Below, piece after piece: positions 1-12,075 of a stretch of DNA of 64,000 bases; position 1 is the stretch's first letter, and every line of letters begins with the position of its first letter. The stretch lies in assembly GCF_025698545.1 (NCBI RefSeq), contig NC_068569.1, positions 23,126,001 to 23,190,000 on the forward strand. The letters are read 5' to 3'. This stretch comes from Gossypium raimondii (lineage: Eukaryota > Streptophyta > Magnoliopsida > Malvales > Malvaceae). The notes below the pieces were generated by a model, which was not told where the DNA came from, did no database searches, and worked only from the letters and a program-made list of their open reading frames with translations. Made by a program: the position numbers and the translations under genes.

Positions 1-860
1 ACCGGTAATTGATCTATCTTCGATTCTAAATCCTGAGTATTAAGAATGTAAGCTAGAAATGCCTCATTACCTTTTCGCATCAATCTCTGAGCAGAAAAGG
101 CTGAAATAATTCTAACAATTTCTTTCGAATTTTTAGACTCGACTGAAATCATCTCTCCTGTCTGACATTTCAAATCAATCTATTTCTATTTGTAATTTAC
201 CACAGCATCATGCAAAGATAACCAATTCATTCCTAGAATAATATCAAATTCCTAAAAGGGTAGCAATATCAAATCAGCAACGAATTCACAATTTTTCACT
301 TTCAGTGGAAAATTACGACACACTAAATTAACTATTAGACTTTAACCTAATAGATTAGTAACTTGAATATTATAATCAGTAGATTCAATAGGTAACTTCT
401 TTTCCACTACTAATGTAGTGCAAATATAAGAATGAGTGGACCCAGGGTCAATTAATAAATACACAGTAACATTAAAGAGATAGGATGTACCAGCAATCAC
501 ATCTAAAGCAGTGGCTTCCTCTCTAGCTCGAATGGCATAAGTACGTACAGGTGCTCTAGCCTCTGACCGAGCAGCAGTATTTTTCATTTCTGAACAAGCA
601 ACTCCGGTAGCACTACTTTGACCCGAACACCTACTTCTCTGAGAAGTATCCAATTGTTTTTCTTTGTGCTCTACTATTAACCTCATCATTATCAGCACGT
701 TCAGATCCATCTGACATCTTTACAATCTATAAAAAAATAAATTTTAGATCAGATTATACACATCACACTATCACATATTTATATGACATGTATTTCTAAA
801 CATTTCATACGCTATGTTCAGTCTGACAATTGACTAAACCGTAGCTTTGATACCACTAAA
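1..860 (-). mobile_element. Ty3/gypsy internal region with gag/protease remnant and primer-binding site
   Basis: Minus-strand internal part of a Ty3/gypsy element that runs off the left edge. Positions 841-855 read on the minus strand as TGGTATCAAAGC, a primer-binding site of the initiator-Met tRNA type, 5 nt after the LTR end at 861. A 122-residue open stretch (342-710) carries a retropepsin-like motif, LIDPGSTHSYI, close to the DSGSTHSFI usual in plant gypsy proteases. The leader passes almost directly into the protease linker, so most of gag is deleted. The element is therefore non-autonomous. No reverse transcriptase is visible in the window. Confidence 0.85.
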
Positions 861-3392
861 TGTAATTCATCTGGCCCTTATCCGTCGCTAGAACAGGGTT
901 ATAGAGCATTACCAAACTTTTCATATTAAATACGAACATTTCATATCATTTAACATACATACCAGAATATAATTATAAATCACTCATATTGTCCCTTGTA
1001 TGAGCCTTCGATGCCCAAAAATATATGTTAGAAACAAATCAGGACTAAACCGGAAACTCAAAGAATTTTTCACAAAAATCTAAAATTTTTCCTATGTGCA
1101 GGGACTACACATCCGTATGGACAAAAATAGGTCATTTGAAGGTCACATCTCTCACTCATTTTGATATCAACCTAAACACAACATTTTAACACATCAATAT
1201 ATCCCAACAAACAATCAAAACAAGTCAAAATCATGTTTTAAACATAACATAACATCATTTATATATACCCAAATACCTATACTCACCTATTTAATCCATC
1301 TAACTAGTCTACTAAAGTTAACCACAAATTGAATACAATAAACCTATATCATTCACATCAACATCACTAATATGTCTCATTTTCAACCCAACATATATAT
1401 AAGCAAAATTATAATTATTAACATTTACACAAGATAAACTTTAATTAAATCCACGCAAATCCTATACATGCCATATAAACTATATTGAACGTTTCAAAAA
1501 CTACTGGGATAATCTGGATAGTGTGACTTGATGTGCTTATCCAATCTTCCAACCTCTTAAAAATCTACAAAGACATTAAACAACTCGAGTAAGCTTAATG
1601 AAGCTTAGTAAGTTATATGGGTTAAACATAAATCTTACCGAACCTACAATAACACATCAATTAAATAAACTCATTCAATGTAAACTCTCTGCTAATCACA
1701 ACTTCAATCGATGAATACACTTATTTCAGATCAATACCAATAACAAACAATATGTTTTTCAATTTCAATTACATATTCACTTACCAAGTCTTCCCAAATC
1801 GGTGAACAACTTATGGATAAAGAGTACATCATTTTCAAAAGCCCGAAGGCTGAACAAAAGCTCATGAGAGCTAAACAGAAACCCATAAGGGTTGAACGAA
1901 AGCTCATAAGAGCTGAATAGAAACCCATAAGGGTTAAACATAAGCTCAAAAGAGCTCAACGAAAGCTTATATGAGTTAAACAAAAGCTCGTGAGAGCTAA
2001 ACGGAAAGTAAACATGAAAGTTCATAGTAAATGCTGAACCTCAGTTTACTTAGGTAATTTGCCACATTTTCCTCCAATGCCATCAATTCACCGAGTGCCG
2101 AATGTACTCAAATCTCGCGTTTTCGAACATTCAATTTAAATTCATAACTTTAATAAAATTTCACTTTAAACAATAGATATGAATAAATACATAATACCAT
2201 TCACCAATTTAATATATATATAAATTTAACCATACGATCTTATCTAGATTGAATTGTAATATTTGCAGAAATTCAATGACTATTCTGCTAATTTTCCTTT
2301 TTCATGAGTATCTACGGGTTCTTGATCTAAAATATAAAATTAGTCATACATTAGCATATATATTTAGTTCCAATTTATTTCATAATTAATGCCCTTTAAA
2401 TTTTCAAATTTACACAATTACCCTAAAATTTTGCGACTTTTGCAATTTAATCCTTTAACTAGTTAATCTATCAAATGAACTAGTTTTTCTCAATTAATAA
2501 TTTACTTAAATATTCTAGGATATCATACAGCCCTTGATAAAACGAAACGTTAATACCTAACCCTAATACTTTAAATTTTTACAATTTAGTCCTAAAATTA
2601 ACATTTAACAAAATCACTTTATACAATCATCATATAACATAATGAAAGCTCTAAATCCATATTTTTTCATCTAAAACATCCTATATTCATCAATGGTAAC
2701 TTCCAAAATTTTCAATAAAATTAAAAACTAAAGCAAGACTTAGTTGGACCTAATTGTAAAAGTCTCAAAAACATAAAAATTACAAGAAAAGGGAAAGAAT
2801 TAAACTCACTCGAAGTAAAAATATAAAAACCAGCTTAAGGAGCTCTCCTATGGCTGTTTTTGGCTGAGAATTGAAGAAGTTATCTAGAAACCTTTAAAAT
2901 TTCAATTTGTAGTTTTAATTTTGCTTTATTTACTATTTTGCCATTAAATGGCTATTTTTTTATTTTCACTACTTATGCCGCTCAGCCATTTCATTTTGGC
3001 TTATTTACTGTTTAAGTCCTCCCTATTTACCATTTAATTCATTTAACCACTATTTCTTTTAATTAGCAAGTTTTGAACTTTTTTAATTTAGTTCTTTTTA
3101 ATTAATTAACTATCAAAACGTTAAAATTTCCTAAAGAAAGTTTAATACTACCTTAATGACACTCCATAAATATTTATAAAAATATTTATGGCTCGGTTTG
3201 TGGAATCGAGGTCTCAATACCTCATTTTCTAAACCACTTGACCTAATAAATCCTTATAAAACACAAATTCAAAATTCTTTCTAAACTACATTTGACTCGT
3301 AAGTACTAAATATTAAAATTTACGAGCTTACTCGTCGGATTTGGTGATCTCGAACCATTATTTTCGACACTATTGAAAATTAGGCTGTTACA
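861..3392 (-). mobile_element. Ty3/gypsy 5' LTR (2.53 kb)
   Basis: On the + strand the LTR starts TGTAATTCATC at 861 and ends GGCTGTTACA at 3392, giving TG...CA ends. The primer-binding site lies just outside the 861 end, so this is the 5' LTR of the minus-strand element at 1-860. It shares with the solo LTR at 23034 the start type TGTAAYAGCC and a block around a palindrome (here 3164-3191), so both belong to one family. It also holds a minisatellite at 1837-2005. The short ORFs inside are not coding. Confidence 0.85.
1837..2005. repeat. Hairpin-forming minisatellite inside LTR
   Basis: About eight units of ~21 bp alternate between the types AAGCTCATAAGAGCT and AACCCATAAGGGTT, each followed by a short A-rich linker. 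Most units contain their own inverted repeat (AACCC-ATAA-GGGTT or AGCTC...GAGCT). Confidence 0.85.
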
Positions 3393-5200
3393 GAACAAAA
3401 TTGGGAAAATAACAAAATTTGTTGATTAACTTTTAGAGAGTTGTTTGGTTGCTGTTTTGATCAGGTAAGTTCACTTAGTATGATTATATTTAAATTGTTT
3501 TACATTTGATTTGTGAACTTGTATTTGTTTGATAGTAGTTTGAATTGTTCACAATTTGATACGAGTGAATTATGGACTAAATCGTAGAGAAATGATAAAC
3601 TGATGGATAAAATTTAATATGATGAATTGAAGTCTCAAATAAAATTGAATTGATAGCTGGTTATAATTAATCAAATCGCATTGGTATGAAATTGATCGAT
3701 TGTTTACGGTAAGGAATAAATCGAATTGATTGAGATTATTGTATATTAATGCAAATACAAAATTGATTTTGTATTGAGAAGAATTATGTTGATATACTGA
3801 TATGTACTAGTGATTGGCTATTGAACAGATATTATTGAATTGAGAAATTGGATTATAATGAAAATTGAGAATGATTACCCTATTAACTATTCGGGCAGAG
3901 TCAGAATAGTTGGCATACTATAGGATAGGAAAAGTTCAGGGCTATATGACTACGTGTCAGGGAGTGTTTGGCACGCCCATTTGTCGATTATATCGACCAA
4001 TGTTGGGCACATCTATTTGTCAGCTATACCGACTAGTGTAGGGCGCAACTTACTATTTCATATTTATCTAATAGGCACTGGGTGTTAAACTAGTGTGATT
4101 GGTTGGATTCATGTGTTCATTCAAGTTCGAGTCAAGTTAATAGGGATATGATATTTGATAAATGATACATATAGAATTGGATTGATAATGTGATTTGGTT
4201 ATATAAAGATGATTGTGTTATATAAATATCTTGGCATGTAAAGAGCATGCAAACTGGATTTATGAGTCGAATAGCAGTTATGAATTTATGATGAATCAAG
4301 CGTTGTAATTTGGATAATGACAAGTTGATATGACTGTTACTATGAAATGAATAGAACTATGATATCAATGATACCAAAATGCTGATACAGTGTATTCTTT
4401 AGATTAATTAATGGGAGCAATAACATATTGATTCAAGTGGTACCAAAAATTTAAATTATATATTCATTGCAATGTTAAGGAACAAGACAATTAAATTTAT
4501 TTACTCATAAATTCTAATACCATAAAATTATCATGATTTTAATAAAATTAGAATTAAGTTAAAATAATTTAATTAAGAGAATTAATTAAAATAATTTAAT
4601 TAAGAGAATTAATTAAATTTATTTTAATTAATTAAAAATAATATTTTGAGAATCAAACATTAGTTTTTGGTCGGATAAATGATATAATCTAGTTTAAAGA
4701 CTAGATAACACATATAATTACACCCAATACATGAAAGACCCAATTAACTCGGTGTTTTCTCGTTAAAATATTATTATTTTGTTTCATCTTACTCAACTAG
4801 AACTCTTGTAAATTTACCCTATAACTAAGAATACATAGATTAAGTCAAAGATGAACATCATTGGGTGCGGTTACTTTGTTGGAAAATAGTAAGATTTATT
4901 TTTCTCAAATAAATTCTATTTTCGTGAGAACTCGAGTTAGGTTTATTGCCTTTAGAGGAATTAACTTTTTGTACTGGAAAGTTAAAAGCTTTCATTGTGT
5001 GATCGGTTACTGAATTAGAGCTCACTCTCTAAGAAAACTAAGGGTTTGATAATAGCGGAGAATATCGTGTTGGTTGAAAATCGAGAATTGACCAAAACCA
5101 ATAAGCCAAAAACATATGCACTAATTTTTGTAAAGCTTAATTGTTATAAATATCAAAAAGAGTTCGGGTTTAAGAAAAAAAATTAAATTTCCACTATGCA
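3393..5200 (+). mobile_element. Degraded LTR-retrotransposon-like sequence
   Basis: No gene is visible. Positions 3890-4080 hold the short dyads common in plant gypsy LTRs (GTCGATTATATCGAC and GTCAGCTATACCGAC around GGGCAC blocks), apparently in + orientation. A 26-bp AT-rich unit is tandemly duplicated at about 4557-4612. LTR ends could not be placed, so the extent is approximate. Confidence 0.45.
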
Positions 5201-6112
5201 AACAAACACATTTTCTAAACCAATTTTCCAACATGTAAGATTCAAACTTGTTTAACTTTTCATGCCAAGCTTGATCAAGGATTCAGCCGTAGTCATGGCT
5301 TTGATAAGATCCTGGACACCTTTTCATTGCAACCCTCGCTTAGCTTAAGGTTTAAATTCATTCATGAAAGAGAAAAAAAAAGCATCTTTTGACCCAAGTT
5401 AGAAATTTGGAGTAGTAGTTCACTAAAAACATACTTTCAAATTGTGCCTTGTCACGTAAGTTAGCACAACTTGGCGTGAGCCTTGTCTTTGGTATATCCC
5501 GGGTAAAATCGTTGTTTGAATTATGTTCTAAACTCCACCCAAGTCCTAATAACAATTTCACCACATTTCTCATCTGTTTACCTATGACGCCACTATAAAA
5601 TAGCAATATTAGTAAAATACATAGAGACAATATTTACCTTAGTAACAAAATCCACCATGCTAACAACATGAAAGCATTGCCCTATTCCTTGTAGAAAATT
5701 GTTCACATCCCTCGTAACCCAAGAACCCTTGAACTCTTTCACCTTAGGGATATCAATATTGTGCTTGGGTGTCACAACTAGCACATTATTTACCCATGTC
5801 TACTTTGCACAAAGCAAGCTTCTCTTAAGCTTGTCCATCTATTTTTCTAAGCCTTCACTATGACTTCAAAAGCATCATTCCTCTTGGTCAACATATCCAC
5901 TGTGGTGTTAAGAGCCTTCAACCATCTAAATGTTTTTTTTCACGTCCTTCATGGATTCTTTGAGTTTGAAAACTCTGCCATCTATCATTAATAACATATT
6001 CCTTGAACTACTTTCTTAGCCCTCCCACGGGTCTTTAGTAAGACACTTTGACCATCTGTTTGAGTCACCATCTCGACTCAATGCCTTAACTGAATCTTGC
6101 TCTGACACTAAT
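5200..6112 (-). mobile_element. Ty3/gypsy gag remnant with primer-binding site
   Basis: On the minus strand, a PBS-like stretch (TTAGTGTCAGAGC, within 6090-6111) directly follows an LTR end whose + strand form is TGTCATGGGCC at 6113. Downstream is a decayed gag frame. Its recognisable part (5593-5784) includes DIPKVKEFKGSW...RDVNNFL, matching the plant gypsy gag pattern of P.P..F.G....DV.NFLW. A further open stretch at 5358-5630 has no clear motif. Stops and shifts break the frame throughout. Confidence 0.7.
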
Positions 6113-6207
6113 TGTCATGGGCCTGAATTTTAACGGATCAAACTGTGCATCCTTAAGTGGCTATGCCATTACCTGCCTATTACAAGCTTATTCTGCTTCC
6201 GACTTAA
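6113..6207 (-). mobile_element. LTR end adjoining the gag remnant (left part)
   Basis: The LTR edge TGTCATGGGCC lies next to the primer-binding site. The LTR appears to be interrupted at 6204-6207 (TTAA) by the insertion at 6208-9037. It may resume at 9042, where TTGTAATAGGCGCC continues a similar sequence. The far LTR end was not found. Confidence 0.45.
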
Positions 6208-9037
6208 ACATATGTTTGGTTGAAGGGAATACCTATTACGTGTGTATTCCATTCCGGCCTTAAGTAGAAAATTTTAGGGATTTTTATTCCCTTCCCTCTT
6301 CACCGTTTACCCATTCCGTCCCAAATCAACCCTATTTTACCCTCACAAATTCTCACCTCAAAAACACTCAACGGAAGCCATTTCTTGCTTCCTCCGACTC
6401 CGGCATTCCTCCCCTTCATCCAAGGTAAGGTGAATATTTTTGTTTCACTGACAGAACCTAAAATACGAAAGCCAGAAGCCGCTTCAACATTTTCATCTTT
6501 GGATTTCTGAGGTTGTATCCTAAATCCTGCTAAGAAAAATGGTAAATTTCTAGATCCTTTTTATTATAATTATTTCATTTTCCCATTTTTCTCTGTTTTG
6601 CCATTTTTTTAAAATGTTTGTGTTTGAATCTAATTAAATGATTAATTTAGAGTATGAAAGTTCATATTTTTTAGGAATTATTTTACTATGGATGCCATTC
6701 AGTTTCGTAACATGAATAAAGAATTTGTTTCAGCTGAATATTTTTAAAAGAAAAAATATTATTTTTTGGGGGGAGAAGTTGTTATGGTGTTGTGGACTTT
6801 CTTTTTAGTTCCAAGTATAAGCCGAACTATGTTACCTGAGTTATTATTATTTTAATATTCTGTGTCCAACAAATATCTTGACAGATGTATGGAATAATTG
6901 AGCTTATCTGTGTTGAAACATACCTGTTTTAGATACTCACCTTCGCGTCCAGTTACAATTTGTTTTGAATAAATCTGATGCTGATAGACTCCTCTGAGTT
7001 CAGGCAAAAACCCCTTTTGTTTATGGTATAGTTTAAAGTATGTTTGTTGATAAACTCATGGAGATGTTGGGATTTGGCAGTTGATGTGATTTCCATGGTA
7101 GAGAAAGAGCCAATGGAAGCTTCAGCCTTAGCTTATGTTTTTAAGTACTTGAGAGTTAATAGTGTTCTTATCAATTTGTTGATTTCATGGTATGAAACTT
7201 TAGTTTCTTCTTTATTCTGTGACTCTAGATTTCTTTCTAATGTTGCTTGAATTGAATATGATAATGTGTCTGGATAGGTATGTGTGTGTATCTATATTGA
7301 AGTTTTTCATGTATTTTGGGGGTCATATCTCCATATCTAAATACGCATTGGACATAGATACTTCACAAAAAATGAAAGAGTTGAGGAAACTTTTAGTTTA
7401 TGGCATGCATTTCTTTAGTGTTTTTACAGATTTCCATATTTGTGATGATGTTTCTTTTCTACACCATATGATTTAACAGGGAGAATGCGACAGCGGATAA
7501 GGTGAAGAAACAACATAGGAAAGTAATGGTAGTGAACGAGCCACATAAGATTCTTTGACTAACAACTTTAGTCATTTAGAGGTTGTTTATCCATCAATTT
7601 TCACAACTAGTTTTAACCTGTCAGAGGCTATGGTTTAATCGAATAAGCCATTTTTTCCGAGTCTAGCATTGATTCTTCATTCTTCCAATCATTTCTAGGA
7701 TGCCACTTAATTGCCTATTTTGTGACTGGGTTTTAGCTATGTTTGAGAACCTTGGATTGATGGTCACAGTTATACATGACTTGAAACGCATACTTTTGTC
7801 AAAGATAACAGTTTGCTACCTCTGGTGCCATTTTGAAATTCTCTAGCTAGAAGTGAAGCAGGAATAATATCGGATTGGAAGGAATTTTGAAAGGGACTTG
7901 GTTGTTTTTATCTAGTTATTCGGATGTAAATTGACATCTATTATGCAATCTTTCATGGCATTTACGAGTGTTGATTTTCTTCACAAGTTGGGGTTTGGAG
8001 GTTACTCAAATGGAAGTTTGTTGTTTGTCTGACATTCTGGGAAATCAACCATTGTGACTTCCCCAAGTTCTGCTATTGCATTGGAGGGTTTTCTGTGTTT
8101 TTAGTGGTAGCGCAGCATTCCCAGATTGTGCTTACCGGAAATTCGATGAGTACTTGCAAGCAGATGGTTTGATTTTTCTTATTTTATTGCTCGTTGGAAA
8201 TAATTGCATTCTTCCTTTGATGAAAAGCTCCTTAAGTTTCACCGTTGATAATTTTTTGATAATTTTTTGTGTTTGTAATATTTGAATGATTTAATGAGAT
8301 GATAGAATGTGATTACAATATTGTAACTTTTTCATGTTGTAAAATTTTATAACATATGGATTATGACATATAAACTAATGAAATTATGTAACTTTTGTTA
8401 ATATATGAATATTATGTTTGGATGTAAAATATAATTAGCAAGTTATTTGTTACTTCTAATAATTTTGTTTTTATTTAGAATAATTAAATTATTTGTTTCA
8501 CTAATGATATTTTAGTACATTAAATATGTATTATGGTTTAAAAATAATAAAGTAGATTATATATTATTTTTATAGTATTATATATTATGATTTTAGTAAA
8601 TTCATATAAGAATAATTATATTAAGAATTTTATTAAATTATATATTTTATTAAATTATATTTTATAGTATTATATATTATGTTTTAGTAAATTCATATAA
8701 GAATATTTAATATTAAGAATTTTATTAAATTATATTTAATAATAATTATATTAAAATATGATTAAATTATTTATTATTTATATTAATAATCTTATTAAAA
8801 TTTAATAACAATAACAATAATCATCTACCTAAAAAATTTCTGCTAAAGGTATTTTAGTTAATTTAGTTTTTTTCTTTATGCTATTACAATATCATTCTAT
8901 TCAACAAAATACAAGAATACTATTACAGTTTTATTCTATTTCATTCAACTAAACAATTAAATTACTATTACGCCTCTATTCCATTACAGCTCTATTCTAT
9001 TACACCTCTATTCCATTACAGCGAAACAAACGTGCCT
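6208..9037. mobile_element. Candidate TTAA-bounded insertion, possibly PIF/Harbinger-like
   Basis: The segment is flanked by TTAA at 6204-6207 and 9038-9041. Its ends are loosely inverted: ACATATGTTTGGTT on the left, and AGGCACGTTTGTTT on the right when read inwards. Inside, 6300-8280 is less AT-rich than its surroundings and has donor-like sites (6424, 6540). Open stretches at 7044-7250, 7219-7476 and 8076-8285 (+) are not recognisable as protein families. Positions 8290-8880 are very AT-rich. It could be a TE with a captured gene piece or simply a decayed transcribed region; no transposase was identified. Confidence 0.35.
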
Positions 9038-9041
9038 TTAA

Positions 9042-9972
9042 GTTGTAATAGGCGCCTTAATTACATGCCTTTCTACACGGGCCGTAGAAAGGTGGGAAAC
9101 GTAGAGGGCGGGAAAAAAAGGGATGGCGCGTGGAAGTTCAAAGTACATTTACGATAAAGGGGTGGGACCAAGTCGTTAACAGGGAACAGAGATGAGACCC
9201 AGCAGATAAATCATCTGATCTTTACTGTTTCTAACGTCAGATATTCTTTTGGCAATTTCACAATCTTTTTCTCTTCACAAATTGGAGTAAACTTGATCTA
9301 ATTTTTTATTTAATAATAAAAACATTTAGTTTAGTTATAAAAATATAAATATTAGTAAAAAAATATTTTTTGATATTTTATTATTATATTGAACAGTCGT
9401 TTTGATTTGATCAGGCTTAGCCCCAAAACGAGCCTGGCTACTGATAGACAGGTCCTGCACAGCCCATTTCGTCATTGTCATTGGACCATGTGCAATGTCG
9501 GGTACAAGTGGGTGACGGCCTGCTCACAAATATTAAATACGAAAATAATGTAATAAAAGAACATGATTAAATTGATATGTTTAGTAAATTTATTAAATTT
9601 GCCTTAAAAAATAAATCTATTAAATTTCTAAAGAGGTGCTATATTCTAATATTGTTTGTTTTGCTGATAATATCTTACAGAAATTGACAGACTCGAGAGC
9701 AGTCTTTGGTGCTGTGTCGTGTAATCATAGTGCGAGTAATGGAAGGAATGAAAGCTGGTGTAAACCCCGAATGTAATGTTGATGCAGCCACTTTTGAGAA
9801 TGAAACAGTGATCAATAGGGGGCACAAACGACATTGTGGTTAACTGTTGTACTGGGCACAAATTAGGAAGCTTGGCCTTTCATCTAGGAGAAGTTATGGC
9901 AGTGGGGAAGTTCTTTCGTGGTTTAGGGAGATGAATTATGATACCCATCAAGGCAATGAATGAGGGTTGCAG
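9042..9972. other. Intergenic, no gene identified
   Basis: Positions 9060-9240 are relatively GC-rich and promoter-like, but no ORF follows. Positions 9646-9970 look like former transcribed sequence with no open frame and no recognisable protein. The hAT MITE at 9973 is inserted at the end of this stretch. Confidence 0.4.
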
Positions 9973-10398
9973 TAGAGGTGCTCATGGGCCGGGCGCCCGG
10001 CCCGGCCCGGCAACCCGCCCGAAATATGGGAGGGTTTGGGTAAAAATATAAACTCGAAATATGGGTTTGGGCAAAAAAATGAGGCCCGTTTAGAAAACGG
10101 GCTGGGTCTCGGGCACCACTTTTTTTGGCCCGGCCCGATATAATAAATATATTTATTTTTTAAATTTTTTTAATTTTAAAATACTTTTAAAATTTTTTAA
10201 AAATTTTAAAATACTTTTTTTAATTTTTAAAACAAATTTTTGGTATTTATTAAAAAATGGGCCGGACCGGGCCCAGTCTTATGATTTTTTCCCGGGCCGG
10301 GCTTGGGCAAAATTTCAGGCCCATATTTTGGACCGGGCCCAGGCCGGAAATTTTTTATGGGCCCGACCCTAACCCGGCCCGGCCCATGAGCACCTCTA
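9973..10398. mobile_element. hAT-type MITE with perfect 8-bp target duplication
   Basis: 426 bp bounded by the inverted ends TAGAGGTGCTCATGGGCC and GGCCCATGAGCACCTCTA. It is flanked by identical 8-bp duplications GGTTGCAG at 9965-9972 and 10399-10406. The arms are very GC-rich runs of GGCCCGG and the core is AT-rich, so the whole element can fold back. There is no ORF, so it is non-autonomous. The 8-bp duplication and the TAGAGGTG end are typical of hAT elements. Confidence 0.95.
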
Positions 10399-10406
10399 GG
10401 TTGCAG

Positions 10407-11087
10407 TGATAATTCGGAATTTGATTTATTGATTTGTGATTGCTTATGTTAAATTCTTAATTTTAGTTTTTTTCATTAGATTTGTAGGGAGGTTCGTGTT
10501 AAATAATGTTTCAGAGTTGTTGCACTTTCTTTTGAAATTTTATTCCAATAGCCGTTAAACTCACCAACTAAAATTAAGTGTTTTTTTAGTATCATATGCA
10601 AATAACAAGATGACATAATATTACACATGTAATAATATATTTATCACATAAGATTTTGAAATTTACAAAATTTAACTTAATGAATTTAACCACTTACATT
10701 TGGATCAATATTGAAATTTCAAATTTTAAAATGTGTATATTAAAATGACCAAATTAAAATACAAAGACTAAATTCATAACTTACATACAGTATAATTTAA
10801 TTTTAATTTTTGATGCATTTATTTAAGGCTTATATGTCAAAAGACCTTTTAAGAAAAATCAATTAAATATAGTACTAATTACACACCCAATTAAGTCCCC
10901 ATCATTAATAAAAATTTAATTAAACTCCTTTATTAACAGTTTTTCTATTTAAATTATTTAAATTTTATAAAAACATATAAAAATTATTAAAACTAATAAA
11001 TATTATTCAATTTTCATCTCGAATTTCCCACACGTTTGCTTCATACCGTCATTTATTATTCAAACAAAAAAAATAATACTGTGATTT
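10407..11087. other. AT-rich intergenic sequence
   Basis: No gene is seen. Positions 10820-10960 resemble the terminal repeat of the 29233-33040 element (shared blocks such as CCAATTAAGTC and a following TTAACAG), so a degraded end of that family is present. Confidence 0.4.
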
Positions 11088-11547
11088 AACCTAATAATTA
11101 TAGTAGATAAATTCTTCGAATCTACTCATAAATTCGAATCTACTAGAGAGAATGCATGGATACCTTCATCTGATGTTCTTCCAAGCGAGGTTCTTATGAG
11201 AGATGATACACCTAATGAGGGATTTGGTGATTCAGATGAACATAGTAATGAGAATGAAGGTATTCCTCCTAATGAGGCACCATCAAACCCTTCTCATGAA
11301 ACTCCTAATTTAATGGTGGGTTTGGATGGGCGATTGGATGCGGTGCGGTGCGTTTAGCTTACTTTTTGTCTCACGCTACAGTATCTAATCTCACCGCCAC
11401 CGCTGTTTTTACATCAACTGCAGGTAAACGCACCGCCCATCCAAACTCACCATAAGAAAGCAAACACTTGGGGTTGTACCTAATAATTATAGTATATTCG
11501 AATTTATGAGTAAATTCGAAGAATTTATCTACTATAATTATTAGGTT
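11088..11547. repeat. Inverted-repeat arms around an inverted transposon-gene fragment
   Basis: The arms at 11088-11143 and 11492-11547 are near-perfect inverted copies, about 56 bp each. Between them, + strand positions 11154-11313 are open and encode an acidic Ser/Asn/Glu-rich stretch containing WIPSSDVLPSEV. This resembles the segment that follows the SANT domain in the ORF whose SANT part lies on the minus strand at 11684-12075. The piece is therefore in the opposite orientation to the rest of its gene. A Tourist-like MITE interrupts it at 11314. Confidence 0.65.
11314..11452. mobile_element. Tourist-like MITE with TAA target duplication
   Basis: 139 bp with inverted ends TGGTGGGTTTGGATGGGCG and CGCCCATCCAAACTCACCA. 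It is flanked by TAA at 11311-11313 and 11453-11455. Size, 3-bp duplication and end type fit PIF/Harbinger-derived MITEs. No coding capacity. Confidence 0.85.
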
Positions 11548-11683
11548 AATCTACTATAATCGATTAATCTACTCATTCAATTGTGGTTCAATTCCTTTCT
11601 TCTTAAATCATTTAAAATCAAGATTTTCCTACATAACATGTTAAATGTTATACTAAGATTTTTATATTTGTAAATTATTAATT

Positions 11684-12075
11684 TCAATAAACTTTATGCA
11701 TTAAAATAATGATAAAGTTAACACTAACCTGTGTTTTTTTAGCCCACCATTCTTCGGTAGCATCAACCGTCTTTTTAGATGGACACCATCCTATACCTGT
11801 AGATTTCTTAAGCAACTCTCTCTGTAACCTCCATTCCTTTTTTACTGTATCCCACTTATTTTTCAATTGAGGTTTTCCATAATTTTTTGTGTTTTTGTTT
11901 GAAAAATAACAATGACATTTTCCCATCTTTTTGAGTTTAGATGAGTTGTCGGTTTATTACCAGCATTGACTTTATTCACGGAAAGTTCACAAAATATCAA
12001 CGTCAGCTCATCATCCCAAACAACTTTTGTTGCTAAGGTACTATCTCCCTCCACAAAATTTCGTGTCTTTACCAT
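11684..12075 (-). pseudogene. SANT/Myb-like DNA-binding protein remnant (PIF/Harbinger ORF1 or L10-interacting-Myb type)
   Basis: Two overlapping minus-strand frames (12075-11863, then 11926-11684) together make one SANT/Myb-like domain. The first holds WDDELTLIFCELSVNKV and a following RPTTH-like turn (NKPTTHLN). After a frameshift near 11880-11890 the second gives LKNKWDTVKKEWRL and TGIGWCPSKKTVDATEEWW. This is the MYB/SANT-like domain found in transposase partner proteins of PIF/Harbinger elements and in related host genes. The frame is broken, a downstream piece is inverted (11154-11313), and no start context stands out, so it is a pseudogene or dead transposon ORF. Confidence 0.75.

Noticed and set aside
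6300-8300. A complete protein-coding gene in the TTAA-bounded segment
   Set aside because: No exon chain could be joined in frame and no domain was recognised; kept only as a low-confidence insertion.
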